57,005 nucleotides of DNA from Flavobacterium sp. CF136 (GTDB lineage Bacteria > Bacteroidota > Bacteroidia > Flavobacteriales > Flavobacteriaceae), in assembly GCF_000282055.1 (NCBI RefSeq), contig NZ_AKJZ01000033.1, positions 1-57,005 on the forward strand, written 5' to 3'. How positions within the stretch are numbered: the stretch's first letter is position 1; every line of letters starts with the position of its first letter. The position numbers and the translations under genes were made by a program. Shown here one piece after another: positions 9,028-19,671 of the stretch. Under the pieces are notes generated by a model. The model saw only the letters and a program-made list of their open reading frames with translations, was not told the DNA's origin and ran no database searches.

Positions 9028-10131
9028 TTATTGGTATCGAATCTTAATGTTATCAAATTTTATTACACTAGGGTTAGGTGTATCCCCTTGGGCGATTCCT
9101 ACCTTAATTTCATTAATTTTAGAAACATTCAGCATAGTAGCCGGATTCGATCCATAACCATAATTATCTTTAAAATCAGCTAATGATATTGTCTTTGTAG
9201 CCCAATTCACATTGGTTATTTTAAAATTATAGCCATAGTTTATGCCATCAATAGTATTTAATTGAATAGCAAATTGAGCACCAACAACATTAGCACTTAC
9301 ATCAATATCCAGAAAAGCTCTTGTTGCGTCAGTATTAGATACACTTAGAAAATTAGTTCCGCCTCCACCACTGCTTCCGTTATAACCATTGGCAGTTGAC
9401 CCCGACCATACAAATGTTGCATAATTGCCTGTTGGACCACCTGTACTATTTGTGTTAAAAGTATTGACATCACCATAAGCACTCCAATCTTTTCTAAGAC
9501 CAGCTCCGTCAAAATCAACTACAAGAATTAATGTAGCAAACTCTATTGTTTTTTTTGCTGTACCTCCCGGTGTAGTGATTACTAACTCTGATCCGGAAAC
9601 TGCATCTGCAGGTAAACCGATAATAATTGAAGAAGATGAATTTACAGAATAACTGATTGCTTTTCCTCCTAACGTTATCGAAGAAACGTTATAAAACCAG
9701 GTACCTTGAATTTCCAACGGAAACCCCGGAGTTGCTACAGCCGGAATTGTTTTTACAATAGTCGGAACAGGCTGTAAAATCTCAATATCTTTAGTGACCG
9801 ATCCGGTTGCAGTTACAAATGTAATCGGTTGTACGCCAAATCTGCTTCCTAGTTTTTCATCAAACGGAATAGTAAAAATAAACGCTTTGTCTGAATTATA
9901 GTTTGGATTGAAACTGACATCAATTTTATTATCCAGCGTAATTTTTTTTAATCCTGTTAAACCTTCACCTTCGACTCTGACTTTATTTTGTGGAAAAGCC
10001 TGATTAAGTAAATCTCCCGGTTCAGCAACCATTGCATCTACATTTGCAGTAACCATATCGTCATTTTGGCAAGCTGTAAAAGAAGTCAGGGCCAAAAGAA
10101 TTATAATGCTATATTTAATTTTATTGATCAT
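9028..10131 (-). CDS. Surface glycan-binding lipoprotein (SusE/SGBP-B-like, IPT/TIG domains)
   Basis: 367 residues. The signal peptide has a lipobox at about residue 21 (ALTSFTACQND). Two IPT/TIG-like Ig folds span about 30-200; the second contains ATPGFPLEIQGTWF and ends TTPGGTAKKTIEF. A C-terminal beta-sandwich of about 170 residues follows and ends with a DNIKIRYQ strand. This matches the PUL surface glycan-binding proteins that sit directly after susD, several of which bind xylan through the C-terminal domain. The gene starts only 10 bases after susD, so the two are cotranscribed. Expected role: hold beta-glycan at the cell surface near SusC/SusD. Ligand is inferred from the GH10 neighbour. 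Confidence 0.82.
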   Translation of the reverse strand: MINKIKYSIIILLALTSFTACQNDDMVTANVDAMVAEPGDLLNQAFPQNKVRVEGEGLTGLKKITLDNKIDVSFNPNYNSDKAFIFTIPFDEKLGSRFGVQPITFVTATGSVTKDIEILQPVPTIVKTIPAVATPGFPLEIQGTWFYNVSSITLGGKAISYSVNSSSSIIIGLPADAVSGSELVITTPGGTAKKTIEFATLILVVDFDGAGLRKDWSAYGDVNTFNTNSTGGPTGNYATFVWSGSTANGYNGSSGGGGTNFLSVSNTDATRAFLDIDVSANVVGAQFAIQLNTIDGINYGYNFKITNVNWATKTISLADFKDNYGYGSNPATMLNVSKINEIKVGIAQGDTPNPSVIKFDNIKIRYQ

Positions 10132-10141
10132 AATATAAAAG

Positions 10142-11665
10142 TTAATTAAAGTTAAAAGGAACCGGTGCTTCTAATAATGACGGATTAGTATCAATAGCTG
10201 ATTGCGGTAATGGCAACTCAAAATAATTGGTTCCCGGAGTAATCTTTCTGGAAACCAGTATCGTTCTTGCATCATCAGAATAAAAACCGACTTCCTGCTG
10301 CGAAATAATTGCTGTTGCTTCAGCCAAACCACGGCGTTTTAAATCAAAGAAATACTGTCCTTCCAGTGCAAACTCAATTCTTCTTTCATTAAACAAATCG
10401 TCTCTTGTAAGTACTGTTTTAATTGGTAATCCTGCTCTCAGCCTCACTTCGTTGTAGGAGCTTAAAGCAGCTCCGGAAGTTGTAGAACCGGCTCCGGCTA
10501 AAATTGCCTCGGAGTTCATTAATAAAACATCAGAATATCTTAATATAATTGTGTTTTGTGATGTTCTCATAAAAAACACATCGTTTCTTTCGGCTGCAGA
10601 ACCCACTATATATTTTCTGAAATTAGCAGCAGTAGAAGAATATATTTTTTTATAAGTGAAACCACCTTGATTTTTTAATAATTCAGGATAAAAGTCGCCA
10701 TCAGTCATGATCGTACTCTTTTTTCTGGTATCTTTTTGTTCAAATCCAGCTTGTAATGAGATAGAGGGAAGATAAACTCCCCAACCGTCACCACCGCCAG
10801 TTATTCCTGTACCTCCGGGAACGATATAGGCCTGATTTGTATTTTGTGTTCCCCATTCTGTAGCAATAGCTTTCCATTGCAGGGCAAACATACTTTCATT
10901 GCTGTTATTGTTTTCCGGACTGCTAAACAAGTTTCCGTAATCCTGAATTAAAGTATATTGCTTTCCGATAATTTGCTGGGTTAAACTGGCACATTCTGCA
11001 TATTCATTTAACGTTAAATGTACTTTTGCAAGAATACCCATGGCTACTGTTTTATTAACATATCCTTTCTTTGCTGAAGTTTCAGGCAAATTTTCGATGG
11101 CATATTCTAAATCCAGTTTTATAAATTTATAAACATCTGAAACAATATTTCTTTTTGGCTGTGCTGCAGAACCTGCTTTACTAATGATAGGCACAGCTCC
11201 AAAAGTTCTTACCAGATAGAAATAAGCATTTGCCCTCATGAATCTTGATATTGCAATAGCATTTTTATAGGATGCTTCAGGCAATTCGCTTTTTCTCTCT
11301 TCAACTAAACTCATTAAATTATTGGACTGATCAATAACCGAAAACAACGAAACATATCCTTCCGTTAAGATTGGGTTTTGTGAGGTTACCTGTGCATCTT
11401 TAAATTGCGCATAGGCACCATCAAATGTAAAAGCGTTGCCGGCGTACATATCTCCTACAGCAATTAGGAATTTATCGTTAAAAGTAAACCAGGGCTTGAA
11501 GTACAAACTCTCTGCAATTCCGTCAAAAGCAGTAATTCCTTCCGGTAAATCGCCTGGTGTTAATTGATTTTCAGATGGTGCATTCAAAAATTCATCTGAA
11601 CAGGAAAATAGAGACAGCAATGGTATAAGCATTCCCATCATAAAAAATTTAAAAAGTTTTTTCAT
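10142..11665 (-). CDS. SusD/RagB-family glycan-binding lipoprotein (PUL1)
   Basis: 507 residues, usual SusD size. The lipoprotein signal has its Cys near 22 (LIPLLSLFSCSDEFLNAP). Tetratricopeptide-like helices include FMRANAYFYLVRTFGAVPII, a hallmark of the family. The C-terminal RagB segment contains NEVRLRAGLP, LFNERRIEFALEGQYFFDLK and a closing NP. SusD caps the SusC transporter and binds oligosaccharide released at the surface. It lies 56 bases after susC and 10 bases before the glycan-binding protein gene, forming one operon. Confidence 0.95.
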   Translation of the reverse strand: MKKLFKFFMMGMLIPLLSLFSCSDEFLNAPSENQLTPGDLPEGITAFDGIAESLYFKPWFTFNDKFLIAVGDMYAGNAFTFDGAYAQFKDAQVTSQNPILTEGYVSLFSVIDQSNNLMSLVEERKSELPEASYKNAIAISRFMRANAYFYLVRTFGAVPIISKAGSAAQPKRNIVSDVYKFIKLDLEYAIENLPETSAKKGYVNKTVAMGILAKVHLTLNEYAECASLTQQIIGKQYTLIQDYGNLFSSPENNNSNESMFALQWKAIATEWGTQNTNQAYIVPGGTGITGGGDGWGVYLPSISLQAGFEQKDTRKKSTIMTDGDFYPELLKNQGGFTYKKIYSSTAANFRKYIVGSAAERNDVFFMRTSQNTIILRYSDVLLMNSEAILAGAGSTTSGAALSSYNEVRLRAGLPIKTVLTRDDLFNERRIEFALEGQYFFDLKRRGLAEATAIISQQEVGFYSDDARTILVSRKITPGTNYFELPLPQSAIDTNPSLLEAPVPFNFN

Positions 11666-11721
11666 AACTAGTATTTTTTGTTAACGATTATGAATCATTA
11701 AGTTAAATGTGTTTTCTAATT

Positions 11722-14700
11722 TTAGAATTCTAAATTCATCCCTACCGAAGTCGTTCTTGGCACAGGGTAGCGCCCTAAATCGATACCACTCAGGGTTATA
11801 TTTTGATCTAAATTTCCTAAAGCAGGATCGAATCCGGAATATTTTGTAAATGTGTATAAGTTTTGAACATTTACATATAATCTAATTTTAGAAAAAATAG
11901 ATTTTTCGAATATACTGGCTGGTAAATCATAGCTCAAAGAAACATTTTGGATTCTTAAATAAGAACCATCTTCAACAAATCGATTCGAAATTCGACCATT
12001 ACCATTTGGATCATTAAGTGTAATTCTTGGCACATCAGTATTTTCGTTTACTCCTGTTTCAAAGGCATTTAAGGCCTGAGTACTTACATTTGCAAATCGA
12101 TCTCCAAATCCCGGGTAAATACCATCAGTGTAATGACGCGTAAAATTGTAGATTTCGTTACCCTGACTTCCAGTTAAAACAACTGATAAACTGATGTTTT
12201 TGTATTTAAAGTTATTGGTGAATGCATAAGTAAAATCAGGAATTGCACTTCCTAAAGCTGCCTGATCTTTACTATCAATTTTTCCATCCTTATTTAGATC
12301 CTTAAAACGAATATCCCCAACTCCGGTTCCTGTTTCCTGAATTGGGCCTGCTGCTAATTCAGCATCATTTTTAAATAGCCCATCGGTAACATATCCATAA
12401 AACTGCCCGACTGGCTGTCCTTCCGTAGTTCTGGTAACAGTATATAAATCAAATTGTACTTTTCCCAATAAAGATTTGCCTGCACCCTGGAAACTAGTCA
12501 GCTCATTATTGTATTTTGAAAAAATAATCGTGCTGTCCCATGTAAAATTATCGGTAACAATATTCCTTGTATTCAGTGAAAGCTCGATTCCTTTAGTCAC
12601 AATTTTACCAGTATTCAGGTAATAGTTAAGAGCACTTTGATTAGATTCATCATTGATTTGTTTTGTCAGGAAATCTGAAGAATTTTTAATATAATAATCA
12701 AAATCTAATTTTATTCTGTCATGAAGTAATCCTAATTCAAAACCGGCATTGAAAGACTTAAGTGACTCCCATTTAATATCCGGATTACCTAAATTATCAA
12801 TTGTTGGAGATACTCCTCCAAATGGAGATGAAATTAACGTTAGAATAGTTTGATATCTGTTTGACGGAATGTTTTGATTTCCTACCGAGCCATATCCTGC
12901 TCTAAATTTCAAATAATTTACAGTATTGGATAAAGGCTCAAAGAATTTCTCATTACTGACTGTCCAGCCTCCTGAAAACGAAGGGAAATAACCCCATTTA
13001 TTATTAGGCCCAAAGTTGGATGAAGCATCTGCCCTTAAAGAAGCTGAAAAAGAATACCTGTCAGAAAAGCTATAATTTAATCTCGAAATATAAGATGCCA
13101 TAGACCATCTGCCAGAACCATTTCCGTTCAAAGCAGTATCAATATCACCTATATTTAAGTTAGTGAAATCTTTATTTAAAAAAACTCCCGTTCTGTAACC
13201 GCTTAAATATTCATAGCGGCTTTCTTGCGCTTCCTGACCTAACAGAAAAGTAAAATTGTGGTTTTCGCTTACTGTTTTATTATAAGTTAAATAATTTTTA
13301 ATATTCCAATAATAGCTTTGATCCTGTTGTTTGAACGATTTGTTTAAAAGTTCAGACACATTGCCTAAAGTATATTTTGGTACAAAAGCACTGTTTTTTG
13401 AGAAGTTCAAATCATATCCTAACTCTGATCTGAAAACCAATCCTTTGATGATAGTAAAATCTGCAAATAAGTTACCATTAATTTTAAATCTTTCGGTAGT
13501 TGAATTATTATATTCCGCCAAAGCAATGGGGTTAGTGGCTTCATTTGCAGAAGATCCCAAACCACCAGTTGGACCTGCAAAAGAACCATTCGGAAATCTA
13601 ACCGGTAATTCCGGAGATTGTCTTAAGGTATTCATGACTAAACCGCCTCTGTCATCGTTTCTCACTACTTGCTGAGATGACTTACTTACGGATAAGTTAT
13701 TGCCTATCTTTAACCATGATTTAACATTAGAATCTACATTTAGACGCATAGATAATCTGTTGAAATTCGAATTTAAAACAATTCCTTCCTGATCAAAATA
13801 ATTTAAAGAGGTATAATAGCGTGTTCCTTCTTTTTCGCCGGAGAATGACAACTGATGGTTGTACATCGTAGCTGATCTGAAAAGTTCATCCTGCCAATTT
13901 GTTCCCTTACCTAATAAATCAGGCTTTTGATATTGGTAAGGAACAGGCTCACCATTCAATTTGAAAATTTTTGCCTGATATTTGGCATATTGAGGTAAGT
14001 TTAAAACATCAACAGAATTTGTTACTTCCTGAGTAGCTAAATATGTTTCATATGTAAGCCTTGATCTTCCTTTTTTTCCTTTTTTGGTTGTAATCAAAAC
14101 AACACCATTTGCTCCATTTGCTCCATAGATTGCAGTTGCTGATGCGTCTTTTAAAATATCAATCGTTTCGATATCAGAGATATTCAAACCCGCCAAAGCA
14201 GAGTTTTTAGTTTGTCCGCTTCCTCCGCCTAATGCGCTAAATGAAAATGAGTCATTATTTTTATCTGCAAAAACCGGAGTTCCGTCAATAACATACAATG
14301 GTTCATTACCGTTAATAGAGGTAATTCCCCTAATTTGAACAGAGATACCACCTCCGGGCGTACCTGAATTTTGAGTAACATTTACACCTGCCGCCTTGCC
14401 TACAAGAGCCTGATCGATAGAAGTAAAGGGTTTGTCCTGAATTTCAGAAGCCTTAATAGAGGAAACTGCGCCATTAATATCTTTTCTTTTTGAAGTTCCA
14501 TATCCAATAACGACTACTTCATTCAATTTTTCCAGGTCATTGACCATAGTTACCTGCATTACTGATTTTGTATTTGCCGGCAATAATAAATTTTTATACC
14601 CTACATAACTAAAAAGCAGTGTAGCATTTGAGTCAACATTGTTTAAAACAAAACTGCCATCAAAATCGGTGACTGTTCCTTTATTTGTTCCTTGCACTAT

Positions 14701-14826
14701 TACACTAACACCTGGCAAATTTGCCCCGCCCGATGTTACTTTACCTTTAACAGTTTGAGCAAAGAAAAAATTCCCCCACATAAATACTATTAAACACAAT
14801 AGTTTTTTTAATGTTCTTTTCTGCAT
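11722..14826 (-). CDS. SusC/RagA-family TonB-linked outer-membrane transporter (PUL1)
   Basis: 1034 residues. Order of parts: signal peptide (to about 24, FFFAQ), carboxypeptidase-like regulatory domain (about 25-105, GTNKGTVTDFDGSF), TonB-box region (LNEVVVIGYGT), plug domain (PLYVIDGTPVF, ILKDASATAIYGANGANGVV), then the beta-barrel ending in a Phe. A calcium-binding-like loop, DLNKDGKIDSKDQ, sits in the barrel as in many SusC proteins. It imports oligosaccharides using TonB energy and forms a complex with the adjacent SusD. The promoter region carries operator copy B, so induction by the hybrid regulator is likely. Confidence 0.96.
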   Translation of the reverse strand: MQKRTLKKLLCLIVFMWGNFFFAQTVKGKVTSGGANLPGVSVIVQGTNKGTVTDFDGSFVLNNVDSNATLLFSYVGYKNLLLPANTKSVMQVTMVNDLEKLNEVVVIGYGTSKRKDINGAVSSIKASEIQDKPFTSIDQALVGKAAGVNVTQNSGTPGGGISVQIRGITSINGNEPLYVIDGTPVFADKNNDSFSFSALGGGSGQTKNSALAGLNISDIETIDILKDASATAIYGANGANGVVLITTKKGKKGRSRLTYETYLATQEVTNSVDVLNLPQYAKYQAKIFKLNGEPVPYQYQKPDLLGKGTNWQDELFRSATMYNHQLSFSGEKEGTRYYTSLNYFDQEGIVLNSNFNRLSMRLNVDSNVKSWLKIGNNLSVSKSSQQVVRNDDRGGLVMNTLRQSPELPVRFPNGSFAGPTGGLGSSANEATNPIALAEYNNSTTERFKINGNLFADFTIIKGLVFRSELGYDLNFSKNSAFVPKYTLGNVSELLNKSFKQQDQSYYWNIKNYLTYNKTVSENHNFTFLLGQEAQESRYEYLSGYRTGVFLNKDFTNLNIGDIDTALNGNGSGRWSMASYISRLNYSFSDRYSFSASLRADASSNFGPNNKWGYFPSFSGGWTVSNEKFFEPLSNTVNYLKFRAGYGSVGNQNIPSNRYQTILTLISSPFGGVSPTIDNLGNPDIKWESLKSFNAGFELGLLHDRIKLDFDYYIKNSSDFLTKQINDESNQSALNYYLNTGKIVTKGIELSLNTRNIVTDNFTWDSTIIFSKYNNELTSFQGAGKSLLGKVQFDLYTVTRTTEGQPVGQFYGYVTDGLFKNDAELAAGPIQETGTGVGDIRFKDLNKDGKIDSKDQAALGSAIPDFTYAFTNNFKYKNISLSVVLTGSQGNEIYNFTRHYTDGIYPGFGDRFANVSTQALNAFETGVNENTDVPRITLNDPNGNGRISNRFVEDGSYLRIQNVSLSYDLPASIFEKSIFSKIRLYVNVQNLYTFTKYSGFDPALGNLDQNITLSGIDLGRYPVPRTTSVGMNLEF

Positions 14827-14994
14827 AAAATTTGGTTGTTTTAGAGTTTACTTAAATAATTAGTTAATTTTTGGTTTAGAAAATATTTAATAATAAGGTC
14901 TGTTACAGTCAATTTTTGAGTGATGACGAAAAAACTATTTCTTAAATATTTCTTAACGAAAGTAAATTCTTGAGGAGTGCCATTATAGAATAGA

Positions 14995-15021
14995 TGAAGC
15001 ATATTGTGCAACAAATGATGC
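14995..15021 (-). promoter_or_regulatory. Candidate operator of the hybrid regulator, copy B (upstream of susC)
   Basis: On the minus strand this reads GCATCATTTGTT at its start and TGCTTCA at its end, matching copies A and C in the blocks CATCATTTGT and TGCTTCA at the same 21-bp offset. It lies 168 bases before the susC start. Confidence 0.68.
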
Positions 15022-15205
15022 AAAAAAACTTTCTGACACCCTATAATCATTAAAAAACAATTAAACCATAAAAAAGGGATGCTGAAGTATTGCTTAATTT
15101 TTATTAAAAAAAATAATAATTTGTCAAAAAAAAGTAAGAATATTTTTTATATATGGATTTTATTTTAAATCCAGAGCCGCCATTTTGAAAAAATTGACTG
15201 ACAAA

Positions 15206-15237
15206 AAAAGAGCTTCGATTTAAATCGAAGCTCTTTT
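15206..15237 (-). terminator. Terminator of the hybrid regulator gene
   Basis: A perfect 32-nt palindrome made of AAAAGAGCTTCGATTT and its complement, flanked by A and T runs. It lies 39 bases past the regulator stop codon. Confidence 0.8.
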
Positions 15238-15276
15238 AATTACATTTTTTTCTTAAACAGTTAGTTATTTTAGCGC

Positions 15277-18200
15277 CTATTTTTTTGTCTTTTTTTCTTG
15301 TGTAGGCAGGTGCCCATATTTAATTTTATAGCATTTGGCAAAATAAGAAGGCGAGGTAAACCCAACTTTATAGCTAATTTCATTAATATTATTATTTCCC
15401 TGTTCGATCAATTGTTTTGCTTTTTCTAATCGTACATTTCTAATAAACTCATTTACAGAAACACCTGTTAATGTTTTTATTTTTCGATACAACTGACTCC
15501 TGCTTAAGAAAATTTTAGAAGAAAGCAACTCTACTGTCAATTGAGATTCACTTATATTCTCATTAATAAAATGCAGGATTTTTTGAATGAAATCATTATC
15601 CAGCGAAGTCGTTTTTTCTTTTCCGTTTTTTGTGATTCCGCTATAAAATTTCTTAAACATGATTTGCCTGCTTGTAATAAGCTGTGCCAAACTCGATTTT
15701 AAAATATCTAATTCGAATGGTTTACTCAAATACATATCGGCACCGGAATCTATACCTTCTAATCTGTCTTTCACCATTGCTTTTGCCGACAGCATTAATA
15801 AAGGGATGTGACTGGTTTTTAAATCTCCTTTTATGTTTTTACATAATTGCAGACCGTCCATTACAGGCATAATAACATCTGTAATGATTAAATCTGGTAA
15901 TCTCTGAACGGCAAGGTCGTAGCCTTTCTGACCATTCTCAGCTACGATAACCTTGTATGATTTACTTAGTTCATCTTTTAAATAATTTCTTAATTCAGAA
16001 TTGTCTTCAACAATCAAAACAGTATATGCTTTTGCATTATCAACTCCAGAATTCTCCGTTTCCGGATCCATCAAATCCTCTTCATCATCCTGATCATTAG
16101 TAGATTCAGGTAACATTTGATTTTTTTCTATTTTAAAAACCTCATCAACTATTTCTCTTTTCTTATAAAAAGATTTGCCTAAAGGAAACGTTACCGTAAA
16201 TTTTGTGCCTTGTCCTACCTGACTTTCAACATCAATTTTTCCTTTATGGAGCTCAATAAATTCTTTTACAACCTCTAAACCAATTCCTGTACTGCCATAG
16301 TAGTCTTTATTTACATTATCAACCTGATAAAACCTGTCAAAAATTTTACCCAAATCTTTTTTGTGAATTCCGGAACCGGTATCTGTAATTGTTATTGAAA
16401 ATGAAGGAACTTTATTTCCATTAATTAATAATGAATTATCCGGATCTGATTCATCGATAGAAATAGTAATAAAGCCATTATCCGGAGTGAACTTAAATGC
16501 ATTTGAAATAATATTAAATATTATTTTTTCTAACATTTTTGGATCTAGCCAGTCTTCCAGTTCATCAAGAGGTGTCTCAAAATTAATAGTTATATTTCGG
16601 GCAGAGGCTTCCTCATAAAAATAGCTGATAATTCCTTGTGTAAAAGCTATTACCTCAATTTTCCTGGCGTGCAGAAAAATTTTATTAAATTCTAATTTAT
16701 TAAAATCCATCAGCTCATTCATCAGTCTGGAAAGCCTGTCCGAACTTTTATGTACGATTTTTAATTTATTATGTATTTCAGGAGATAAGTTTTTAGTCCT
16801 CAGAATATCTTCGAGAGGATTAATGATCAGTGTTAACGGTGTTCTAAACTCATGCGAAATATTAGTAAAAAATTGTAATTTTTTATTATTTAATTTCTCT
16901 AACTGAATAGTTTTTTCTTTTTCTAAAATTATTGCCTGTCTGGCTTTAAAACGATTTTGATAAATCTTATTGAAATATATAATCAGGAAAACTAAAATAG
17001 ATATGTATATTAAATACGCCCAAAAAGTTTTCCACCAGGGCGGTAAAATTTTTATTTTCAGTTCTAATGCATTTCCCCAGGATCCATCTGCATTACCGGA
17101 TTTTACTTTAAATACATAATTCCCGGGTTCGAGATTGGTGTATGTGGCTGTTCTATTATTTCCTGCATAATTCCAATCCTTTTCAAAGCCTTCAAGATAA
17201 TAGGCATATTGGTTTTTTTTAGGATAATTATAGTTGATTCCAACATATTCGATGGTGAAAACGGATTGTTTATAGTTGAGAATAATTTCTTTAGTTTGCG
17301 AAATTACTTTGGTTAAGGGCGACGAATCTTCATTCGGTTTTACCGAACGATTGAATAATTTAAAATCACTGAAATACAGCCTTGGTGCTTTTTCTCCTTT
17401 TTTGATTTCGTTAGGATTAAAATAATTTACGCCCTCGTAACTGCCAAAATACAACTCTCCATTTCCATCCTTAAAGACAGCATTATTATTAAAATCGTTA
17501 TCAATAAGGCCATCATCTTTGTTAAAATTGGTGCTTTTTTTATTTTTAAAATCAAGTTTTGTTAAACCGGATCCACCGCTTATCCATAAAAAACCATTAT
17601 TATCAGAAATTATAGCACGAACTGATTTTTCTTTAAAACCCGGAAAATCATTATAATTTGAAAACTGCTTATTTTTTTTGCTGTAACTAAACAATCCTTC
17701 ACCATCGGTTCCTATCCATATTGTTTTATCGTTAGACTCATAAATTGATAAAATAGTCTGAATACTGTTATACTTCGTTATGTCTTTGAACATTGCATCC
17801 CGCATTTTTGTCACTTTAAAACGGGATTCGTCTTTTAAACTTACCTGATACAGTCCTAAGATAGTTCCTACCCACAAAATATCATCAGAGTCTACAAATA
17901 CCTTTCGAATAAAAGCTATGTCCAAAGCGTTTTCTGTAAATGGTTTAGAATCACAGTGGACAAATGTATTACTCTTATTATCAAAATAATGGAGTCCTTT
18001 TATAAAAGTTCCAATCCAGATTCGCCCTTTTGAATCTTCCGAAAAACTAAAAATCCGATTCGATTTTAATCCGGATGTATTGGCTGTATTATAGTTTATA
18101 AACCTGGTAGTTCCATTTTTCAAAAAGTAGATCCCGCGATCCCAGCTTCCTATCCAGATATTTTGCTTACTATCTATAAATATCGTCTGAATATCAACAG

Positions 18201-19425
18201 CATTTAGACCAGAATAGTAATTTTGATTGTTTTCATTAACGTGAATATAACTTTTATTACTAAGGTTATAAATATCAAGTCCTCCGCCTTCATTGCTTAT
18301 TAATAAATTACCCTTTTTATCTTTTATAACTGAAGTTACATAGCTGGTCTGCAATGAATTATCATTATTCACGAGTGATTCAAGCGAATTAAATTTGTTA
18401 TTGGGCTTATCAAACACACCAAGTCCCTTATTAAAATATCCTAACCATAGCCGCTTTTCCTTATCTTCATATAGTGACCAAACGGAATTGGATTTTAAAC
18501 TGAAATTATTATACTTACTGTGCAGATATTTTTGCAGCACTTGTCCTTTATAATTTACAACCAATAGTCCATCATTTTCGGTACCACAAATTATATAATC
18601 CAGATTGCTTTGTATAATAGATAAGATTTTGTTTTTGGTAATAAAATAATTTTCAAATTGGTAATTATCTGTTTCAGGTTTAATTTTTATCAGGCCATTT
18701 GAAGTGGTTCCCAGCCATACATATCCGAATTTATCTATAACAAGACTTTCTATATCATCCAATAAGGGTTCTCTTTTAAATTTGTCTTTATAAACCTGCT
18801 TAACTTTTCCATTTAAATCAATCTCTAAAAGACCGTAGCTGGTTCCTAAATAAATAATTCCCTGTTTGTTTTTTACTGAACATTTTATTAAAAAATTCGG
18901 TCTTTTTAGTAATTTTGACTGAACTAAAGAAGCTTTTAAAGTCTTTATATTAAGCTTGAATAATCCAAAACCATAAGTGCCTAAAATTAAATTGCCGTTA
19001 TTATCCTGAATAATTGTTTTTACAGTAATTGGCTGATCATAACCTTTTGTAATTACATCCTGAATATTGATTTTAGTAAAATTATCTAAATCTCTATTGT
19101 ATAAACACAAACCTTCATCCGTACCAATCCATAAATTATTATTGGAATCAATAAAAGTGGTATATATAAAATTGCTGTTTAGTGAACCTGTTTTTTTCTG
19201 ATCATATCTGTATCCGAAATAATTTACGCCATCATATCGATATAAACCAGCGCCACTTGTGCCCAGCCAAATAAAATCGTTGTTGTCCTGGATAATAGAA
19301 GAAATGGCTCTTTTTGAAGTAGTTTCCTGTATGCTTCTAAATTGGTAGTTGTCAAATTTATCCTGAGAAAACAGACAATTAATAAGCAGAAAGTGGCATA
19401 AAAGAATATATTTGATGTTTTTCAT
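15277..19425 (-). CDS. Hybrid two-component system regulator (HTCS) of PUL1
   Basis: 1382 residues in the classical HTCS order. A signal peptide (to about 21, INCLFSQ) precedes periplasmic two-component-regulator propeller repeats (about 25-690, many copies of WIGT and LWLG blades). Next come a Y_Y_Y domain (about 715-790, FEKDWNYAGNNRTATYTNL), a membrane helix (from Trp797), a HisKA domain with His858 in ISHEFRTPL, a HATPase domain (GTGIGLEVVKEF), a receiver with Asp1183 (ITDVIMPVMDG) and a C-terminal AraC-type helix-turn-helix (ISYKVGFTSPSYFAKCYK). Such proteins sense an oligosaccharide in the periplasm and activate the nearby PUL. It sits between susC and GH3, both of which carry the shared 27-bp motif. 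Confidence 0.95.
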   Translation of the reverse strand: MKNIKYILLCHFLLINCLFSQDKFDNYQFRSIQETTSKRAISSIIQDNNDFIWLGTSGAGLYRYDGVNYFGYRYDQKKTGSLNSNFIYTTFIDSNNNLWIGTDEGLCLYNRDLDNFTKINIQDVITKGYDQPITVKTIIQDNNGNLILGTYGFGLFKLNIKTLKASLVQSKLLKRPNFLIKCSVKNKQGIIYLGTSYGLLEIDLNGKVKQVYKDKFKREPLLDDIESLVIDKFGYVWLGTTSNGLIKIKPETDNYQFENYFITKNKILSIIQSNLDYIICGTENDGLLVVNYKGQVLQKYLHSKYNNFSLKSNSVWSLYEDKEKRLWLGYFNKGLGVFDKPNNKFNSLESLVNNDNSLQTSYVTSVIKDKKGNLLISNEGGGLDIYNLSNKSYIHVNENNQNYYSGLNAVDIQTIFIDSKQNIWIGSWDRGIYFLKNGTTRFINYNTANTSGLKSNRIFSFSEDSKGRIWIGTFIKGLHYFDNKSNTFVHCDSKPFTENALDIAFIRKVFVDSDDILWVGTILGLYQVSLKDESRFKVTKMRDAMFKDITKYNSIQTILSIYESNDKTIWIGTDGEGLFSYSKKNKQFSNYNDFPGFKEKSVRAIISDNNGFLWISGGSGLTKLDFKNKKSTNFNKDDGLIDNDFNNNAVFKDGNGELYFGSYEGVNYFNPNEIKKGEKAPRLYFSDFKLFNRSVKPNEDSSPLTKVISQTKEIILNYKQSVFTIEYVGINYNYPKKNQYAYYLEGFEKDWNYAGNNRTATYTNLEPGNYVFKVKSGNADGSWGNALELKIKILPPWWKTFWAYLIYISILVFLIIYFNKIYQNRFKARQAIILEKEKTIQLEKLNNKKLQFFTNISHEFRTPLTLIINPLEDILRTKNLSPEIHNKLKIVHKSSDRLSRLMNELMDFNKLEFNKIFLHARKIEVIAFTQGIISYFYEEASARNITINFETPLDELEDWLDPKMLEKIIFNIISNAFKFTPDNGFITISIDESDPDNSLLINGNKVPSFSITITDTGSGIHKKDLGKIFDRFYQVDNVNKDYYGSTGIGLEVVKEFIELHKGKIDVESQVGQGTKFTVTFPLGKSFYKKREIVDEVFKIEKNQMLPESTNDQDDEEDLMDPETENSGVDNAKAYTVLIVEDNSELRNYLKDELSKSYKVIVAENGQKGYDLAVQRLPDLIITDVIMPVMDGLQLCKNIKGDLKTSHIPLLMLSAKAMVKDRLEGIDSGADMYLSKPFELDILKSSLAQLITSRQIMFKKFYSGITKNGKEKTTSLDNDFIQKILHFINENISESQLTVELLSSKIFLSRSQLYRKIKTLTGVSVNEFIRNVRLEKAKQLIEQGNNNINEISYKVGFTSPSYFAKCYKIKYGHLPTQEKKTKK

Positions 19426-19558
19426 TTACATTTTAATAATATTATTTTCGATTTTGGAAATAAAAAATTGCAATTGATTTTAATTATTTATAAAACAATA
19501 TTAATAAAACTAAACAGAATACTTGCTGTTTTACTCAAATTTACCATATTACCAAAAA

Positions 19559-19601
19559 CCTGAGCCGATTAATAATCTCAAAAAGATTAATCGTACTCAG
19601 G
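19559..19601 (-). terminator. Terminator of the GH3 gene
   Basis: An inverted repeat with CCTGAG..GATTAAT and ATTAATC..CTCAGG arms and a small internal bulge, followed on the minus strand by a T-run (ACCAAAAACC on the plus strand). It lies about 70 bases past the GH3 stop codon. Confidence 0.65.
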
Positions 19602-19671
19602 CAATAAGGTTTTTGAAAAAAAATACTGTTCTTGAAAGGATTTATTTTTTTGTCTTTAAGTTTTTCAGCAT

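Larger units (their letters stand above)
14827..15276. other. Intergenic region between susC and the hybrid regulator gene
   Basis: 450 bases containing the susC leader, operator copy B (14995-15021) and the terminator of the regulator gene (15206-15237). A 69-codon minus-strand frame at 14841-15050 overlaps the operator, has no recognisable product and is treated as chance. Confidence 0.6.

Noticed and set aside
14841..15050. 69-codon minus-strand frame before susC
   Set aside because: It overlaps the candidate operator, has no recognisable features and lies in leader DNA.
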